DNA of 64,000 nucleotides from Pseudarthrobacter sp. BIM B-2242 (GCF_014764445.1 NZ_CP061721.1:1550001-1614000), one strand, 5' to 3'; shown: positions 1 to 9,672, numbered from the stretch's first letter. Numbers and translations are program-made. The notes: generated from the sequence alone by a model not told the origin.

Positions 1-2092
1 GGTCCTCGCCGCGTCCCTGCCTGGCTGCGGCGCGGAACCGGACACGCAGCACAGCTGGTGCGTCACCAGTGCCGGCCAGGATGTAGGAGAACCATCCGGT
101 GGCACTGCGCCAGTGAACCCCGCCGCTGCCGCCGGCCCGCGTGGATTCGCCGGCAAAATGGTGGTCGGCTTCCGGTTGCTGCTCTCCGGCGGTGACGCAG
201 TCGATGACATCCGCAGCATATCCAGCTCTGGCATCCAGGCTCGCCAGCTCCGCGGTGCGTTCCCCGTCCGACGGTCCCGTGGGCCAGTAGACGGTGTACC
301 GCTCGTCGTGGATGCCGGCAAAAGGTTCCAGCCGGACACTGACCTGATCGCCGTTCAGGCATGCGGTCAGCTCGGCGGTGAGCGTCCTCCGGTCAAGGAG
401 TACGACGGCGTCCGCGGGCTTGGGTGCCGTGACCACCGGAGTGTTGGCGAGGGGAACTTTAGTTCCGGATGCGACGTGGCCCATGCGTTCATCCGGTGCT
501 TCGAAGCCGGGCACACCGTTTGCGCCTTGACGGGCAGCGAGGACCACCGGTCCGTAGGTGAAGGAGACCCACGGTGAGCCGTCGGGCAGGGCCTCGGCCC
601 TGACCTCGGCGCCGAGCCGGATGGTGACCTTCGTGGTCCCTGTCCAGGTCCGGTGGATGGCGAGGTCCCGGTTTCCGGGGAGGGCGTCCAGGCGTTGCCC
701 GCCGGCGTCGGCCTCAATGCGCGTTGCCCAGCCCGGGCGTCGGAGGCGGAGTGTGAACTCGGCGGGCTCATCAGCGGTGATGTGCACGGTGGCGGTGTCG
801 GAGCGGGGAAAATCGGTGTCGAGCCTGATGCGGACGCCGTGGTCCGCCCAGTCCAGCTCGGACGGTATGTACAGGTTCACCGCGAGGCCGTCCGCGCCGT
901 GGCTGTAGATGAGTTCACCGTAGCGGGAATGGTTTTCCAGGCCTGACCCGACACAGCACCACATGGATTCCTGCGCCTTGGAATAGACGCGGTAGTGGGC
1001 TGGCCGCATGGGTGTGAAGTAGGCGAAGCCGCCTGTGTCCGGATGTTGCGAGGAGAGGATGTGGTTATACGTGGCGCGCTCGTAGAAGTCGATGGCCGAG
1101 GGGTCACCGGTGCGTTCAAAGCGGAGTTTGGCGAGTTTGAGCATGTTGTACGTGTTGCAGGTTTCCGGGCCCTGCTCGTCCTGGACCATGGGTGCGAAGT
1201 CGTCTGCGGGGTGGAAGTGTTCGCGGACGCTGTTGCCTCCGATAGAGACGGTGCGGCGGGCGAGCACCGTGTCCCAGAAGAAGTCTGCTGCCCGCGCGGC
1301 CTCGGCGTCGCCGGCGGCTGCTGCGAGCCTGGCGTAGCCCACCACCTTGGGGATCTGGGTGTTGGCGTGCAGCCCGTCCAGCTCGTCGCGGCCCGATGCG
1401 AGGGGGTCCAGCACGGCGCGGTGGGCGAACCTACGGGCTTCGCGGAGGTAGTCGTCCCGGCCGGTGATGTCCGCCAGGGAGGCGAAGGTGTCGTTCAGGC
1501 CGCCGAACTCGGTGCGCAGCATGTCCTCGAAGGACTCGTCGTCCAAGGTCGTGGAAATTTTCAGCCACCAGTCGGCCAATGCGGTGAGCATAACGAGCGC
1601 GTGCGTGGAGCCGGCGTAGGTGTGGGCATCGAGCAGGCCGGCGAAGGTTTTGTGCAGGTTGTAGAGCGGGACCCAGCGGCCGTTGAGGGTGAACAGGTCC
1701 GCATCAACTTTCCCGGCAGCAAGTTCCTCGCCGAGCCCGCGGCCGCACGGGACTCCGCCCACGTACCCGTCGCCGGCAGCGGCCTGGCACTCGGCGAGGA
1801 CAGCGAGGACGTCGTCCAGCTTTTCCCGGATCCGGGGATCGCCGGTGGCCGCCCAAAGCTGGGCGCAGGCGGACAGGTAATGGCCACCGATGTGCCCGTC
1901 CAGGCCGTCGGCTTCCCAGCCACCGTAGCCGGGTGCCGCCGTCGGGAGTCCCGCTTCCCGGCGGAACGGCGCGAGGAGCCGATCGGTGTCGAGGCTGAGG
2001 AGGTAGCGAAGATCGACGTCCTGGGCGTGCTTGAACCCGCTGTCCAGCAAGCGGACGCTGGACAGCGGGAACGACGACGTGTGGTGGCTCAT
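1..2092 (-). CDS. Beta-L-arabinofuranosidase, GH127 family (3' end off the window)
   Basis: The protein should release terminal beta-L-arabinofuranose from arabinan-type oligosaccharides, feeding the arabinose genes just upstream. The frame is open for 697 codons from ATG 2092 and leaves the window at its left edge, so the C-terminus is missing. The ATG follows an AAGGGG ribosome site. The GH127 zinc/nucleophile site is visible: Glu310-Thr-Cys312 (in GPETCNTYN) and the Cys379-Cys380 pair (in MWCCVGSGLENH). These match the Glu/Cys and Cys-Cys ligands known from bifidobacterial HypBA1. The N-terminal part (LLAPFRREAG, YGGWEADGLDGH) is also typical of the family. No signal peptide is seen, so the enzyme is probably cytoplasmic and acts on imported oligosaccharides. 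It lies 80 bases after the epimerase gene in the same direction, which suggests cotranscription. The family call is firm; the exact substrate is inferred. Confidence 0.9.
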   Translation of the reverse strand, partial: MSHHTSSFPLSSVRLLDSGFKHAQDVDLRYLLSLDTDRLLAPFRREAGLPTAAPGYGGWEADGLDGHIGGHYLSACAQLWAATGDPRIREKLDDVLAVLAECQAAAGDGYVGGVPCGRGLGEELAAGKVDADLFTLNGRWVPLYNLHKTFAGLLDAHTYAGSTHALVMLTALADWWLKISTTLDDESFEDMLRTEFGGLNDTFASLADITGRDDYLREARRFAHRAVLDPLASGRDELDGLHANTQIPKVVGYARLAAAAGDAEAARAADFFWDTVLARRTVSIGGNSVREHFHPADDFAPMVQDEQGPETCNTYNMLKLAKLRFERTGDPSAIDFYERATYNHILSSQHPDTGGFAYFTPMRPAHYRVYSKAQESMWCCVGSGLENHSRYGELIYSHGADGLAVNLYIPSELDWADHGVRIRLDTDFPRSDTATVHITADEPAEFTLRLRRPGWATRIEADAGGQRLDALPGNRDLAIHRTWTGTTKVTIRLGAEVRAEALPDGSPWVSFTYGPVVLAARQGANGVPGFEAPDERMGHVASGTKVPLANTPVVTAPKPADAVVLLDRRTLTAELTACLNGDQVSVRLEPFAGIHDERYTVYWPTGPSDGERTAELASLDARAGYAADVIDCVTAGEQQPEADHHFAGESTRAGGSGGVHWRSATGWFSYILAGTGDAPAVLRVRFRAAARQGRGED

Positions 2093-2172
2093 GGTGGCCC
2101 CTTCAGGAAGGTGCGGGTGGAGGAAAGCCGGAGCGGCGATGTGAACTCTGCGCACCAGAACAGTGCGCCCGG

Positions 2173-3069
2173 TCAGGAGGCGAAAATGCTCCACGACGCT
2201 GTGTGCGTGGCGCCCGCTTCGAGTCTGACCAGGTCCTGGCCGCTGTTGAAGGCATCCGGCGGACAGGTCATCGGTTCCACAGCGAGTCCAAGCCGGTTGG
2301 CTGCCGGCGGGCGCTTGTCTGCAGTGTGGATCTGCAGCCAGGGGCAGCTTTTGTCCCATGACATGCCAACGCCTGTTCCGCCCGGGTCGCGGATAAGGAG
2401 CCGGGCACGCCCCAAGGTGTCGAAGGAGATGCCGGTGAAGGCGTGGTCTATTTCCGTGGTTCCGATCCTGCGCGCTGCCCGGAAGTCGAACGCATGGTTG
2501 TCCACGGTGCGCAGGCCTACGGGCAGCAGCCTGTCCGGGGTCACGTCCAGGACGTGGCTGGCCGGGAACTCAAGCGTCCACTGGTCCAGCGGGGCTGGTC
2601 CTGCGAGGAGGTAGGGGTGGGGGCAGACGCCGTAGGGCGCGGTGCCCGCTCCGGTGTTGGTCGCGGTGACACGAGTGTGCAGGCCGTCTTCCTTGAGGTG
2701 GTAGCTGGCCGAGAGGTGGAGCCGGAACGGATACCCGGGTGCCGGTTCCAGGGAGCAGGAGAGGGCCACAAACGAGCTGTTTTGTTCTTTCACCTCCCAG
2801 TCCCGGGGAAATACTGTGCCGTGGAGGGCGCAACCGCGTTCGGTCTCGTTCACGGACAGCTGGTGTTCCACGCCTTCGAACATGTACTTGCCGTCGGCGA
2901 TGCGGTTGGGCCACGGCGCTGCGATGATGCCGCGGTAATCCGGGATGGGTCCGCCTTCGGGGAAAGGAACGATCAGGTCCCTTTCCCCGTGCCGCAGCTG
3001 GCGGAGTGCCGCTCCGCGTGCCGTGACGACGGCAGAGTACAGCCCGGACCTGAGCGTGTACTCGTTCAC
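2173..3069 (-). CDS. Aldose 1-epimerase (mutarotase), GalM-like
   Basis: This 298-residue protein looks like an aldose 1-epimerase, interconverting alpha and beta anomers of a sugar, here probably L-arabinose. Family motifs seen are an Asn-Arg pair in [12 protein letters not shown], a His in [11 protein letters not shown] and the His pair region [10 protein letters not shown] late Glu ([14 protein letters not shown]) fits the catalytic base. The start is GTG at 3069, which overlaps the araA stop as GTGA, so translation is probably coupled to araA. A longer in-frame reading starting inside araA has no homology-like content and is rejected. Location in the arabinose operon supports an L-arabinose role, but substrate preference cannot be read from the sequence. 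Confidence 0.9.
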   Translation of the reverse strand: MNEYTLRSGLYSAVVTARGAALRQLRHGERDLIVPFPEGGPIPDYRGIIAAPWPNRIADGKYMFEGVEHQLSVNETERGCALHGTVFPRDWEVKEQNSSFVALSCSLEPAPGYPFRLHLSASYHLKEDGLHTRVTATNTGAGTAPYGVCPHPYLLAGPAPLDQWTLEFPASHVLDVTPDRLLPVGLRTVDNHAFDFRAARRIGTTEIDHAFTGISFDTLGRARLLIRDPGGTGVGMSWDKSCPWLQIHTADKRPPAANRLGLAVEPMTCPPDAFNSGQDLVRLEAGATHTASWSIFAS

Positions 3070-4586
3070 AGCCCGCCGGCGAGCTTGTAGTAGGCGGCGT
3101 TCCAGTTCAGGTCCTTCTTGAACTGGCGGATGGTGGTGTCCCCGTCGATGGTCAGCAGCTCGGTCCTGGCAATCTCTGCGAAGTCCTCGAAGACGTCCAT
3201 GCCGACGGCGGTGCTGAGCACGGTGTGGTGCGCAGCTCCGGCGGTGAGCCAGGCCGCGGCGCTCGTGGCGAAGTCCGGCTTCGGCTGCCACAGGGCGCGG
3301 GCCACGGGAAGGTTGGGCAGGGGCTGGTCCAGCGGCACCACGTCCACAGCGTTGGCCACCAGGCGGAAGCGGTCCCGCATGTCCGAAAGGGCCACGACGA
3401 CGCCCGCGGAGGCATCGGCGTCGAACACCAGGCGGACGGGGTCTTCCCGGCCGCCGATGCCCAGCGGGTGGACTTCCAGGCTCGGCTTGCCGGCCGTCAG
3501 GGACGGGCAGACCTCCAGCATGTGTGCGCCCAGGATCTTCTCCGAGCCGGGCTCAAGGTGGTAGGTGTAGTCCTCCATGAGGGAGGCGCCGCCGGGGAGG
3601 CCTGCTCCCATGACCTTGGCGGCGCGGACCAGGATGGCGGTCTTCCAGTCGCCCTCGGCACCGAAGCCGTAGCCGTCGGCCATCAGCCGCTGCACGGCCA
3701 GGCCGGGGAGCTGGCGGAGGGCACCGAGGTCCTCGAAGGACGTGGTGAACGCAGCGGAGCCGTTCGATTCCAGGAAGCTGCGCAGGCCCAGTTCGATGCG
3801 GGCGCCGTAGCGGAGGGAGTCGTGGCGGGCCGCGCCTGCGCGGAGTTCCGGAACCACGTCATAAAGGTCCTCGTATTCCGCCACCAAGGTGTCGACGTCG
3901 GCCTCGGCGGCACCGTGCACAGCCTCCGCGAGCTCGTTGACTGACCAGGTGTTGACGGAGACACCGAAGCGGAGCTCGGCTTCGGTCTTGTCGCCTTCGG
4001 TGACTGCGACGTTGCGCATGTTGTCGCCGAAGCGGGTCAGCTTCAGGGTGCGGACGGCGGCCCAGCCGGCGGCGGCGCGCTGCCAGACGCCCACCTGGCG
4101 GGCCACCTCCGGGTTGGAGACGTGGCCCACCACCGTCTTGCGGGCGATGCCCAGGCGGGACTGGATGTAGCCGAACTCGCGGTCGCCGTGGGCGGCCTGG
4201 TTGAGGTTCATGAAGTCAAAGTCGATGTCTGCCCAGGGCAGGTCGCGGTTGGCCTGGGTGTGCAGGTGCAGGAGCGGCTTGCGCAGCACGTCCAGCCCGT
4301 TGATCCACATCTTGGCGGGGGAGAAGGTGTGCATCCAGGCGGTGACGCCGATGACCGAATCGTCCGAGTTGGCTGCCAGCGCGGTGCGGCGGATGGCGTC
4401 AGAGTCGGTCAGGACCGGCTTCCAGACAATTTTGACCGGGACGGCGGAGGAGGCGTTGAGCTGGTTGGCGATCTCCTGCGACTGGGCGGCCACCTGCTTG
4501 AGGACGTCCTCGCCGTAGAGGTGCTGGCTGCCGGTGAGGAACCAGACCTCGTAGCCGTCAAGGGAAGTGTTTGCTGCGGTGCTCAT
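3066..4586 (-). CDS. araA: L-arabinose isomerase
   Basis: AraA converts L-arabinose to L-ribulose, the first step of bacterial arabinose catabolism, in the cytoplasm with a divalent metal. The 506 residues match the family length. The N-terminus ([14 protein letters not shown]) is diagnostic. The metal-site acids and histidines can be placed: Glu in [10 protein letters not shown], Glu in [11 protein letters not shown], His in [10 protein letters not shown] and the late His in [12 protein letters not shown]. The gene follows araD by 45 bases and overlaps the epimerase start by four, consistent with one araBDA-epimerase transcript. Identification is very secure. Confidence 0.98.
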   Translation of the reverse strand: MSTAANTSLDGYEVWFLTGSQHLYGEDVLKQVAAQSQEIANQLNASSAVPVKIVWKPVLTDSDAIRRTALAANSDDSVIGVTAWMHTFSPAKMWINGLDVLRKPLLHLHTQANRDLPWADIDFDFMNLNQAAHGDREFGYIQSRLGIARKTVVGHVSNPEVARQVGVWQRAAAGWAAVRTLKLTRFGDNMRNVAVTEGDKTEAELRFGVSVNTWSVNELAEAVHGAAEADVDTLVAEYEDLYDVVPELRAGAARHDSLRYGARIELGLRSFLESNGSAAFTTSFEDLGALRQLPGLAVQRLMADGYGFGAEGDWKTAILVRAAKVMGAGLPGGASLMEDYTYHLEPGSEKILGAHMLEVCPSLTAGKPSLEVHPLGIGGREDPVRLVFDADASAGVVVALSDMRDRFRLVANAVDVVPLDQPLPNLPVARALWQPKPDFATSAAAWLTAGAAHHTVLSTAVGMDVFEDFAEIARTELLTIDGDTTIRQFKKDLNWNAAYYKLAGGL

Positions 4587-4631
4587 GTGGGTTCTCCTGC
4601 AAAAGTAGGTTCGGGTGTGCCGACGGCGGGG

Positions 4632-5330
4632 TTACTGGCCGTAAACGTTTTGGTAGCGGGCGTAGAGGGAGTCGATGTTCGCCCCGTCGATGGCGACCGG
4701 CTCGCCCAACTGCCGGGAAATGTGGACGGTGCGCGCTACTTCCTCGCACATCACGGCCGCCTTGACCGCGGATGTGGCGTCCTTGCCGATGGTGAACGGG
4801 CCGTGGTTCTGCATCAGCACCGCAGGCGAGTTGGAGCTTTTCAGCGTCTCCACAATGCCTTGGCCAATTGAATCGTCGCCGATGAGCGCGAACGGGCCCA
4901 CCGGGATGGAGCCGCCGAATTCGTCGCCCATCATGGTCAGGACGCAGGGGATCGGCTCGCCCCGGGCCGCCCATGCCGTGGCGTAGGTGGAGTGGGTGTG
5001 GACCACGCCTCCGACGTCGGGCATGTTCCGGTAGACGTAGGCGTGCGCCGCGGTGTCCGACGACGGCGACAGGGCAGGGTTGCCCCATTCGCCATTTTCA
5101 TCGCCGTTCACGGGCACCCCATGGAGGTCGGTGACCACCATCTGGCCGGCGGTGAGGTCGTCGTAGGAAACGCCGGAGGGTTTGATGACCATCAGGTCGT
5201 GGCCGGGAATGCGGGCGGAGACATTGCCGGCGGTCCACACCACAAGTTCGTATTTGGTGAGTTCGGCGTGCAGGGTGCAGACTTCCTGCCGGATCCTTGC
5301 GATGGTTTCCAGGATGTTTGCGGTGCTCAT
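4632..5330 (-). CDS. araD: L-ribulose-5-phosphate 4-epimerase
   Basis: AraD converts L-ribulose 5-phosphate to D-xylulose 5-phosphate, which enters the pentose phosphate pathway. The 232-residue protein is a class II aldolase/epimerase. The zinc ligands are visible as the HTH of VVHTHSTYATAW and the later His of MQNHGPFTIG, and the phosphate-binding segment is IKPSGVSYDDL. ATG 5330 overlaps the araB stop as ATGA, so araB and araD are probably translationally coupled. A much longer open frame runs upstream antisense-free through araB but does not look like protein and is ignored. Length and motifs leave little doubt. Confidence 0.97.
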   Translation of the reverse strand: MSTANILETIARIRQEVCTLHAELTKYELVVWTAGNVSARIPGHDLMVIKPSGVSYDDLTAGQMVVTDLHGVPVNGDENGEWGNPALSPSSDTAAHAYVYRNMPDVGGVVHTHSTYATAWAARGEPIPCVLTMMGDEFGGSIPVGPFALIGDDSIGQGIVETLKSSNSPAVLMQNHGPFTIGKDATSAVKAAVMCEEVARTVHISRQLGEPVAIDGANIDSLYARYQNVYGQ

Positions 5331-7078
5331 GCGGAGGCTCCAACGGGTGCGGGCGCGGGTGTTGTGGCGGTAGGGCCGGCTGCTGACGCGGACCGGCGCT
5401 GGATGGCTTTGAGCCGGTGCATCACGTCGTTGTCGCCGCGCCCGAAGTAATCGTGCAGCGTCCGGTATTCCTGGAACAGTTCCTCGTACGCGGCAACGTT
5501 CTCCGGGATGGGGGTGTAAACCTCGCCCGGTTCGGAGCCCATGGCGGCGGCGGCTTCGCGGATGGTGGCGAATTTTCCGGCCGCCACGGCGGCATGGATG
5601 GCGGAGCCGAGGGCCGGGCCCTGCGCAGACCCGATGGTGGAGAGTTTCAGTCCGGTGACATCGGCGTAGATCTGCATCAGCAGCCTGTTCTTGAGGAGCC
5701 CGCCGGCCACGATGAATTCCTTCACGGGAACACCGGAATCGCGGAAGGCGTCGACAATTGTGCGGGTGCCGAACGCCGTGGCTTCCAGTAGCGCCCGGTA
5801 GGTGTCCTCCGGCCGGGTGGCCAGGGTCTGGCCTACCACCACGCCGGAGAGTTCGTGGTCCACCAGCACCGAGCGGTTGCCGGAGTGCCAGTCCAAGGCG
5901 ATGAGTCCGTGCCCGCCGATGGCCTGGGTTGCGGCGAGTTCGGTGAGGTATTCGTGGATGCCGAGGCCCTTTTCGGCAGCGGCCCGGTGGTATTCCGGCG
6001 GGACACCGTATGTGGTGAACCAGCCAAAGATGTCCCCGACGCCGGACTGTCCGGCCTCGTACCCCCAGAGGCCGTCGACGATCCCGCCGTCCACCACGCC
6101 GCACATGCCCGGGACTTCGTGCAGTTCGGTGCCGTTCATAACGTGGCAGGTGGAGGTGCCCATGATGGCCACCAGCTGGCCCGGATCCACGGCGCGGGCG
6201 GCCGGGGCGGTGACGTGCGCATCCACGTTACCGACAGCGACGGCGATGCCTTCCGGCAGGCCCGTCCATGCGGCGGCCTCGGCGGTCAGGTAGCCGGCGG
6301 CGTCGCCGAGCCGGCCGATTGTGTGCTCCAGTTTGGTGCTGACGAAGTCCTTGAACCCCGGGTTCAGTGCGGCCAGGAAGTCCTCCGACGGGTAGCGGCC
6401 GTCCTGGTAGATGCCCTTGTAGCCGGCGGTGCAGGCGTTGCGCACGTACTGCCCGCAGAGCTGCCAGACGATCCAGTCCGCGGCTTCCACCCAGTGGTCC
6501 ATGGCGGCGTAGGCTTCCGGGTCCTCTTCCAGCAGCTGCAAGCCCTTGGCGAATTCCCATTCGGAGGAGATGAGGCCGCCATAGCGGGGCAGCCAGGCTT
6601 CGCGGCGTTGGGCGGCAAGCTGGTTGATCCGGTCCGCCTGTGGCTGCGCGGCGTGGTGGCGCCAGAGTTTCACGTAGGCGTGGGGCCGGTTGGCGAACCC
6701 GTCCAGCTCGTTCAGCGGGGTGCCGTCCGCCTTAACCGGCACCATGGTGCAGGCGGTGAAGTCGGTAGCAATGCCGACGACAGCGGCCGGGTCGATGCCG
6801 GCGTCTGCGACTGCGGCGGGGACTGCCATGCGCAGGACTTCGCGGTAGTCATTGGGCACCTGCAGTGCCCACTCGCCGGGAAGCCGGGCGGCCATTCCCG
6901 CAGCAACGTCCGCCACATCTGCCGGCAGCGATCCGCTCACTACGGCGTGCGGATAGTCAAAGACACCGCTGCCCAGTTCCTTGCCGTCCCTGACGCGGAC
7001 CACCACGGCCCGGCCTGACAGCGTTCCGTAATCCACGCCGATGACATATTGCTCGCTGCCGTCCACTGTGACGTCCAT
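5327..7078 (-). CDS. araB: L-ribulokinase
   Basis: AraB phosphorylates L-ribulose with ATP to L-ribulose 5-phosphate. The 583-residue protein is an FGGY-family kinase: the N-terminal phosphate-binding turn is IGVDYGTLSGRA, the domain-swap region has GNVDAHVTAP, and the C-terminal nucleotide site is IVAGGLLKNRLLMQIYADV. It is the first gene of the araBDA operon. The ATG at 7078 sits a few bases after a GGAGG ribosome site. The promoter upstream carries a LacI-type operator, so expression is probably induced by arabinose through the neighbouring regulator. Confidence 0.97.
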   Translation of the reverse strand: MDVTVDGSEQYVIGVDYGTLSGRAVVVRVRDGKELGSGVFDYPHAVVSGSLPADVADVAAGMAARLPGEWALQVPNDYREVLRMAVPAAVADAGIDPAAVVGIATDFTACTMVPVKADGTPLNELDGFANRPHAYVKLWRHHAAQPQADRINQLAAQRREAWLPRYGGLISSEWEFAKGLQLLEEDPEAYAAMDHWVEAADWIVWQLCGQYVRNACTAGYKGIYQDGRYPSEDFLAALNPGFKDFVSTKLEHTIGRLGDAAGYLTAEAAAWTGLPEGIAVAVGNVDAHVTAPAARAVDPGQLVAIMGTSTCHVMNGTELHEVPGMCGVVDGGIVDGLWGYEAGQSGVGDIFGWFTTYGVPPEYHRAAAEKGLGIHEYLTELAATQAIGGHGLIALDWHSGNRSVLVDHELSGVVVGQTLATRPEDTYRALLEATAFGTRTIVDAFRDSGVPVKEFIVAGGLLKNRLLMQIYADVTGLKLSTIGSAQGPALGSAIHAAVAAGKFATIREAAAAMGSEPGEVYTPIPENVAAYEELFQEYRTLHDYFGRGDNDVMHRLKAIQRRSASAAGPTATTPAPAPVGASA

Positions 7079-7123
7079 AAAACATTCCTCCAGATTGCTG
7101 CCGCCACTTTGCGGTCCTGACTA

Positions 7124-7152
7124 ATTGTGAGCGCTAACAAACTTGTAGTCAA
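7124..7152 (-). promoter_or_regulatory. araB promoter with embedded LacI-type operator
   Basis: Read on the minus strand, TTGACT (7152-7147) and CACAAT (7129-7124) are spaced by 17 bases and form a good promoter for araB. The dyad TTGTGAGCGCTAACAA (7125-7140, plus strand) has arms matching at seven of eight bases with a central GCGC, the form bound by LacI-family proteins. It fills the spacer and most of the -10 box, so a bound repressor would block RNA polymerase. The adjacent lacI-type gene is the obvious candidate regulator. The site is seen; binding is inferred. Confidence 0.75.
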
Positions 7153-7183
7153 GAGCCCGGGGACATGGATAGTGGTGGCTGGC

Positions 7184-8203
7184 TTAGGAAGCCGTGGAGG
7201 GCCGTCCCGTACTGGCGCGGGGAACGAGCCGGGGCGTGACCACTGTCGAACTCACGGCGGCACCGGCCTCGATCTCCTTCAGCATGATGTCCATGCACCG
7301 CCGGCCGAGTTCCTCGAAGTCCTGGCGAACGGTGGTCAGGGGCGGCGTGAAGTACCCGGATTCCGGCTGGTCATCGAACCCCACCACGGAGACGTCGTCG
7401 GGCACGCGGACGCCGGCTTCGCTGAACGCCCGGAGGATGCCCAGCGCCATCTGGTCGTTGCCGACAAAGAGGGCTGTGGCTGTGCGCTGGACCGCAAGCC
7501 GGCGGCCGATGGCATAGCCGCTGCCTGCACTCCAGTCGCCTTCCTGCAGCAGATCCTGGGGGAGGCCGGCTTCTTGAAGGGCTGCGCGCCAGCCCTCGGC
7601 GCGCAGGGCGCCGTCGACCCAGCCGGAGGGTCCGGCCACGTGGCCGATCATCCGATGCCCCAGCCCGATGAGGTGGGCAACGGCGAGTTCGGCGCCGCGT
7701 TTTTGGTCCACCATGGCGCCGCTGATGGCGTCGTTGCCCAGGGATCCGACCGCGACGACGGGTACACCGGGATTGAATTCCTCAAGGATTTGCAGGGTTC
7801 CGGGGTGCGGAACCAGCACGGCGATGCCGTCCACTGACTGGTCCGTGAAGTGCCGCAGTGCGTCCAGGATGGCGTCCCGGCTGACGGATCGGAGTGCGGC
7901 GATACTGACGAAGTAGCCGGCATCCCGTGCGGCCTGCTCCACTCCGAGCAGGGTGTTGGCCGGGCCGTACTGGGAGAGTTCGCTGGCCAGCACGCCGATG
8001 GTCTGTGAACGCCGCGTCACCAGGCTGCGGGCAGCCGTGTTGCGCCGGTAACCGAGTTCGGCGATGGCCGCTTCCACCTTTTCCCGGGTGGCCTTACTGA
8101 CGTTGGGATGGTTGTTGATCACGCGGGAGACCGTCTGGTGTGACACTCCGGCGAGTTCGGCCACGTCCTCAAGGCGCGGCAACCTGGCATCACTCTTAGT
8201 CAT
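7184..8203 (-). CDS. LacI-family transcriptional regulator, probable arabinose repressor
   Basis: The 339-residue protein has a LacI helix-turn-helix at residues about 8-30 (RLEDVAELAGVSHQTVSRV) followed by the hinge (AAIAELGYRRNTAARSL) and a periplasmic-binding-like sensor domain. Length is normal for LacI/GalR proteins. It ends about 105 bases before araB on the same strand, and a LacI-type operator lies in that gap, so it is the likely repressor of the arabinose operon. ATG 8203 puts the helix-turn-helix at the usual distance from the N-terminus. No good ribosome site precedes it, and an in-frame ATG at 8407 gives a non-homologous extension. The effector is inferred from context. Confidence 0.9.
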   Translation of the reverse strand: MTKSDARLPRLEDVAELAGVSHQTVSRVINNHPNVSKATREKVEAAIAELGYRRNTAARSLVTRRSQTIGVLASELSQYGPANTLLGVEQAARDAGYFVSIAALRSVSRDAILDALRHFTDQSVDGIAVLVPHPGTLQILEEFNPGVPVVAVGSLGNDAISGAMVDQKRGAELAVAHLIGLGHRMIGHVAGPSGWVDGALRAEGWRAALQEAGLPQDLLQEGDWSAGSGYAIGRRLAVQRTATALFVGNDQMALGILRAFSEAGVRVPDDVSVVGFDDQPESGYFTPPLTTVRQDFEELGRRCMDIMLKEIEAGAAVSSTVVTPRLVPRASTGRPSTAS

Positions 8204-8503
8204 GGGCTTATTGTGGGCGACACCGCGGGCTAAACGCGAACAGGCGGTGCCGTGCGTCACGGAACAGGAACGGGCCCTGGGACTCTTGGCTTCGATTTCA
8301 AGGGCTTGGACGCTGGTCCTCTTCGGATATCTGAGAGCGGGGCGGCGGCACCCGCCCTCCGTACCGCCGTCGAACGCCGGCCGGAAAGCAGACCAGCGGA
8401 TGCCCACCTTTCGGTCATTGGGGCGGCATTGCCTAGGTGTCCGTAAAGGGCGGTGCCAGACTTAGAGAACCCTCAGTGCCAACTCAATGAAGAGGAGGTT
8501 CCG
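8204..8503. other. Intergenic region between divergent lacI-type and CPBP genes
   Basis: About 300 bases separate the regulator from the protease gene. It must hold promoters for both, but I cannot place convincing -35/-10 pairs. No tRNA, repeat or credible small gene was seen. The only clear element is the GAGGAGG ribosome site at its right end, just before ATG 8504. Confidence 0.5.
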
Positions 8504-9310
8504 ATGCCGGTCCGGAAAGGTCAGTTGCGGGAGTGGGTGGCCCGCCATGACATTGTGCTTTACCTCGTGCTTGCCTACGTCATTTCCTGGAGCATCTGGC
8601 CGCTGGTCCTCCTGAACCCTGAGAGCAGCCCACTGGTGCCATTTGGTCCGGGGCTGGCTGCCGTCCTTGTTGCTGCGGTGGCGGGAGGCCGTGCGGGGTT
8701 GCTCGGCCTTCTGCGTCAGCTTGGAAAATGGCGGGTCAACCCCGTGTGGTACGGCGTGGCACTGGGCGTGCCGCTGGCCGTCCCCGCCGCAGCCTTCGGC
8801 GTAGCGGTTTTCGCAGGGGCGTCCGTTCCATCCTGGGAGCCGTCAGACGTGCTGCAGGTCGCCGGGTCCCTCGCCGCCACCATGGTCATCGTGGGCATCT
8901 TCGAAGAGCTCGGATGGCGAGGGTTTCTGCTCCCGCGCCTGCAACGACGTCGCAGCGCGTTAGCTGCCGCCTTGATCGTGGGATCGGTGTGGCTGCCATG
9001 GCACCTCCCCGAATTGGTGTCGGACCCGGACCAGCGTCCCTTGGTTCCGTTCGCGATCTATGTTGTGGCGCAGGCGGTGTTGCTCGCGTGGCTGTACAAC
9101 AGTACGCAGGCAAGTTTGCCGGTGGTGATCCTGTTCCACGCAGCCTTCAACAGCTTCACGAAGTTCTTCCTTTCTGAACTGCAGGGGAGCGCATACGGCG
9201 CAGCGTGGTGGGCCTTGGCCTGCCTTAGTGCCGTCCTGGCGGTGGCCGTCATCGGCTATGCCGGGAGCCGCAACCTGGTCAGAGGCGACGCTAGGCCCGT
9301 CCGCGCGTGA
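8504..9310 (+). CDS. CPBP-family intramembrane metalloprotease (Abi/CAAX-like)
   Basis: This 268-residue polytopic membrane protein belongs to the CPBP (Abi, formerly CAAX-protease-like) family. The hallmark motifs are present in order: EELGWRGFLLPRL, in which Glu134-Glu135 and Arg139 form the EExxxR motif, then a WHLPEL histidine motif, then FHAAFN. These are the proposed metal and catalytic residues. Roughly seven or eight hydrophobic segments surround them. ATG 8504 is chosen because a strong GAGGAGG site lies six bases upstream; an in-frame ATG at 8453 would add 17 unconvincing residues. Family members process peptides or affect bacteriocin immunity, but nothing nearby reveals the substrate. 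It stands alone between the arabinose locus and the rRNA operon. Confidence 0.88.
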   Translation: MPVRKGQLREWVARHDIVLYLVLAYVISWSIWPLVLLNPESSPLVPFGPGLAAVLVAAVAGGRAGLLGLLRQLGKWRVNPVWYGVALGVPLAVPAAAFGVAVFAGASVPSWEPSDVLQVAGSLAATMVIVGIFEELGWRGFLLPRLQRRRSALAAALIVGSVWLPWHLPELVSDPDQRPLVPFAIYVVAQAVLLAWLYNSTQASLPVVILFHAAFNSFTKFFLSELQGSAYGAAWWALACLSAVLAVAVIGYAGSRNLVRGDARPVRA

Positions 9311-9372
9311 AGGTGAGTAGCTGCGTCCGTGCCATGCACGCCCTCTGTGCCCGTGGAGCTTGTTGATTACTT

Positions 9373-9540
9373 TTCAGGCCTGGTGGTGTGATCCAGTGAA
9401 CAGGTGGGTGGTTTGGGTGTTGGGGTTGTTTGGTGGGTGGTTTGGGGTGTGGGTTTGTTGTGGTTTAGGGGTTTTTGGGGGGTTTGGGGTGGTGTTGGTG
9501 GTGGATTTGCGGTGTGGGTCGGGGGCGTGTATTGTTTTCT
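9373..9540 (+). repeat. G/T-rich low-complexity tract upstream of the rRNA operon
   Basis: Nearly every base on the plus strand here is G or T, with many runs of three to six G (for example GGGGTTTTTGGGGGG near 9465-9482). The strand asymmetry is extreme compared with its surroundings and is not explained by coding. The plus strand could form G-quadruplexes, or R-loops if transcribed. It lies between the protease stop and the rRNA promoter region. No protein is supported on either strand. Its function is unknown. Confidence 0.7.
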
Positions 9541-9672
9541 GAGTCGCCGCCGCTGATGCGGGAAAATAGCGACAAGCCCCCTTCTTCAACAGCCTGAGAA
9601 TGGCGCACTTTCTGGTGTGCCAGGTACGGGTGGGGCCGGTTCGTCGGAGCAGGAAATCGCGGAAACGCTGAT

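Noticed and set aside
995..2614. A 539-codon plus-strand open frame opposite the GH127 gene
   Set aside because: High-GC antisense reading with no motif. The minus strand shows clear GH127 catalytic motifs.
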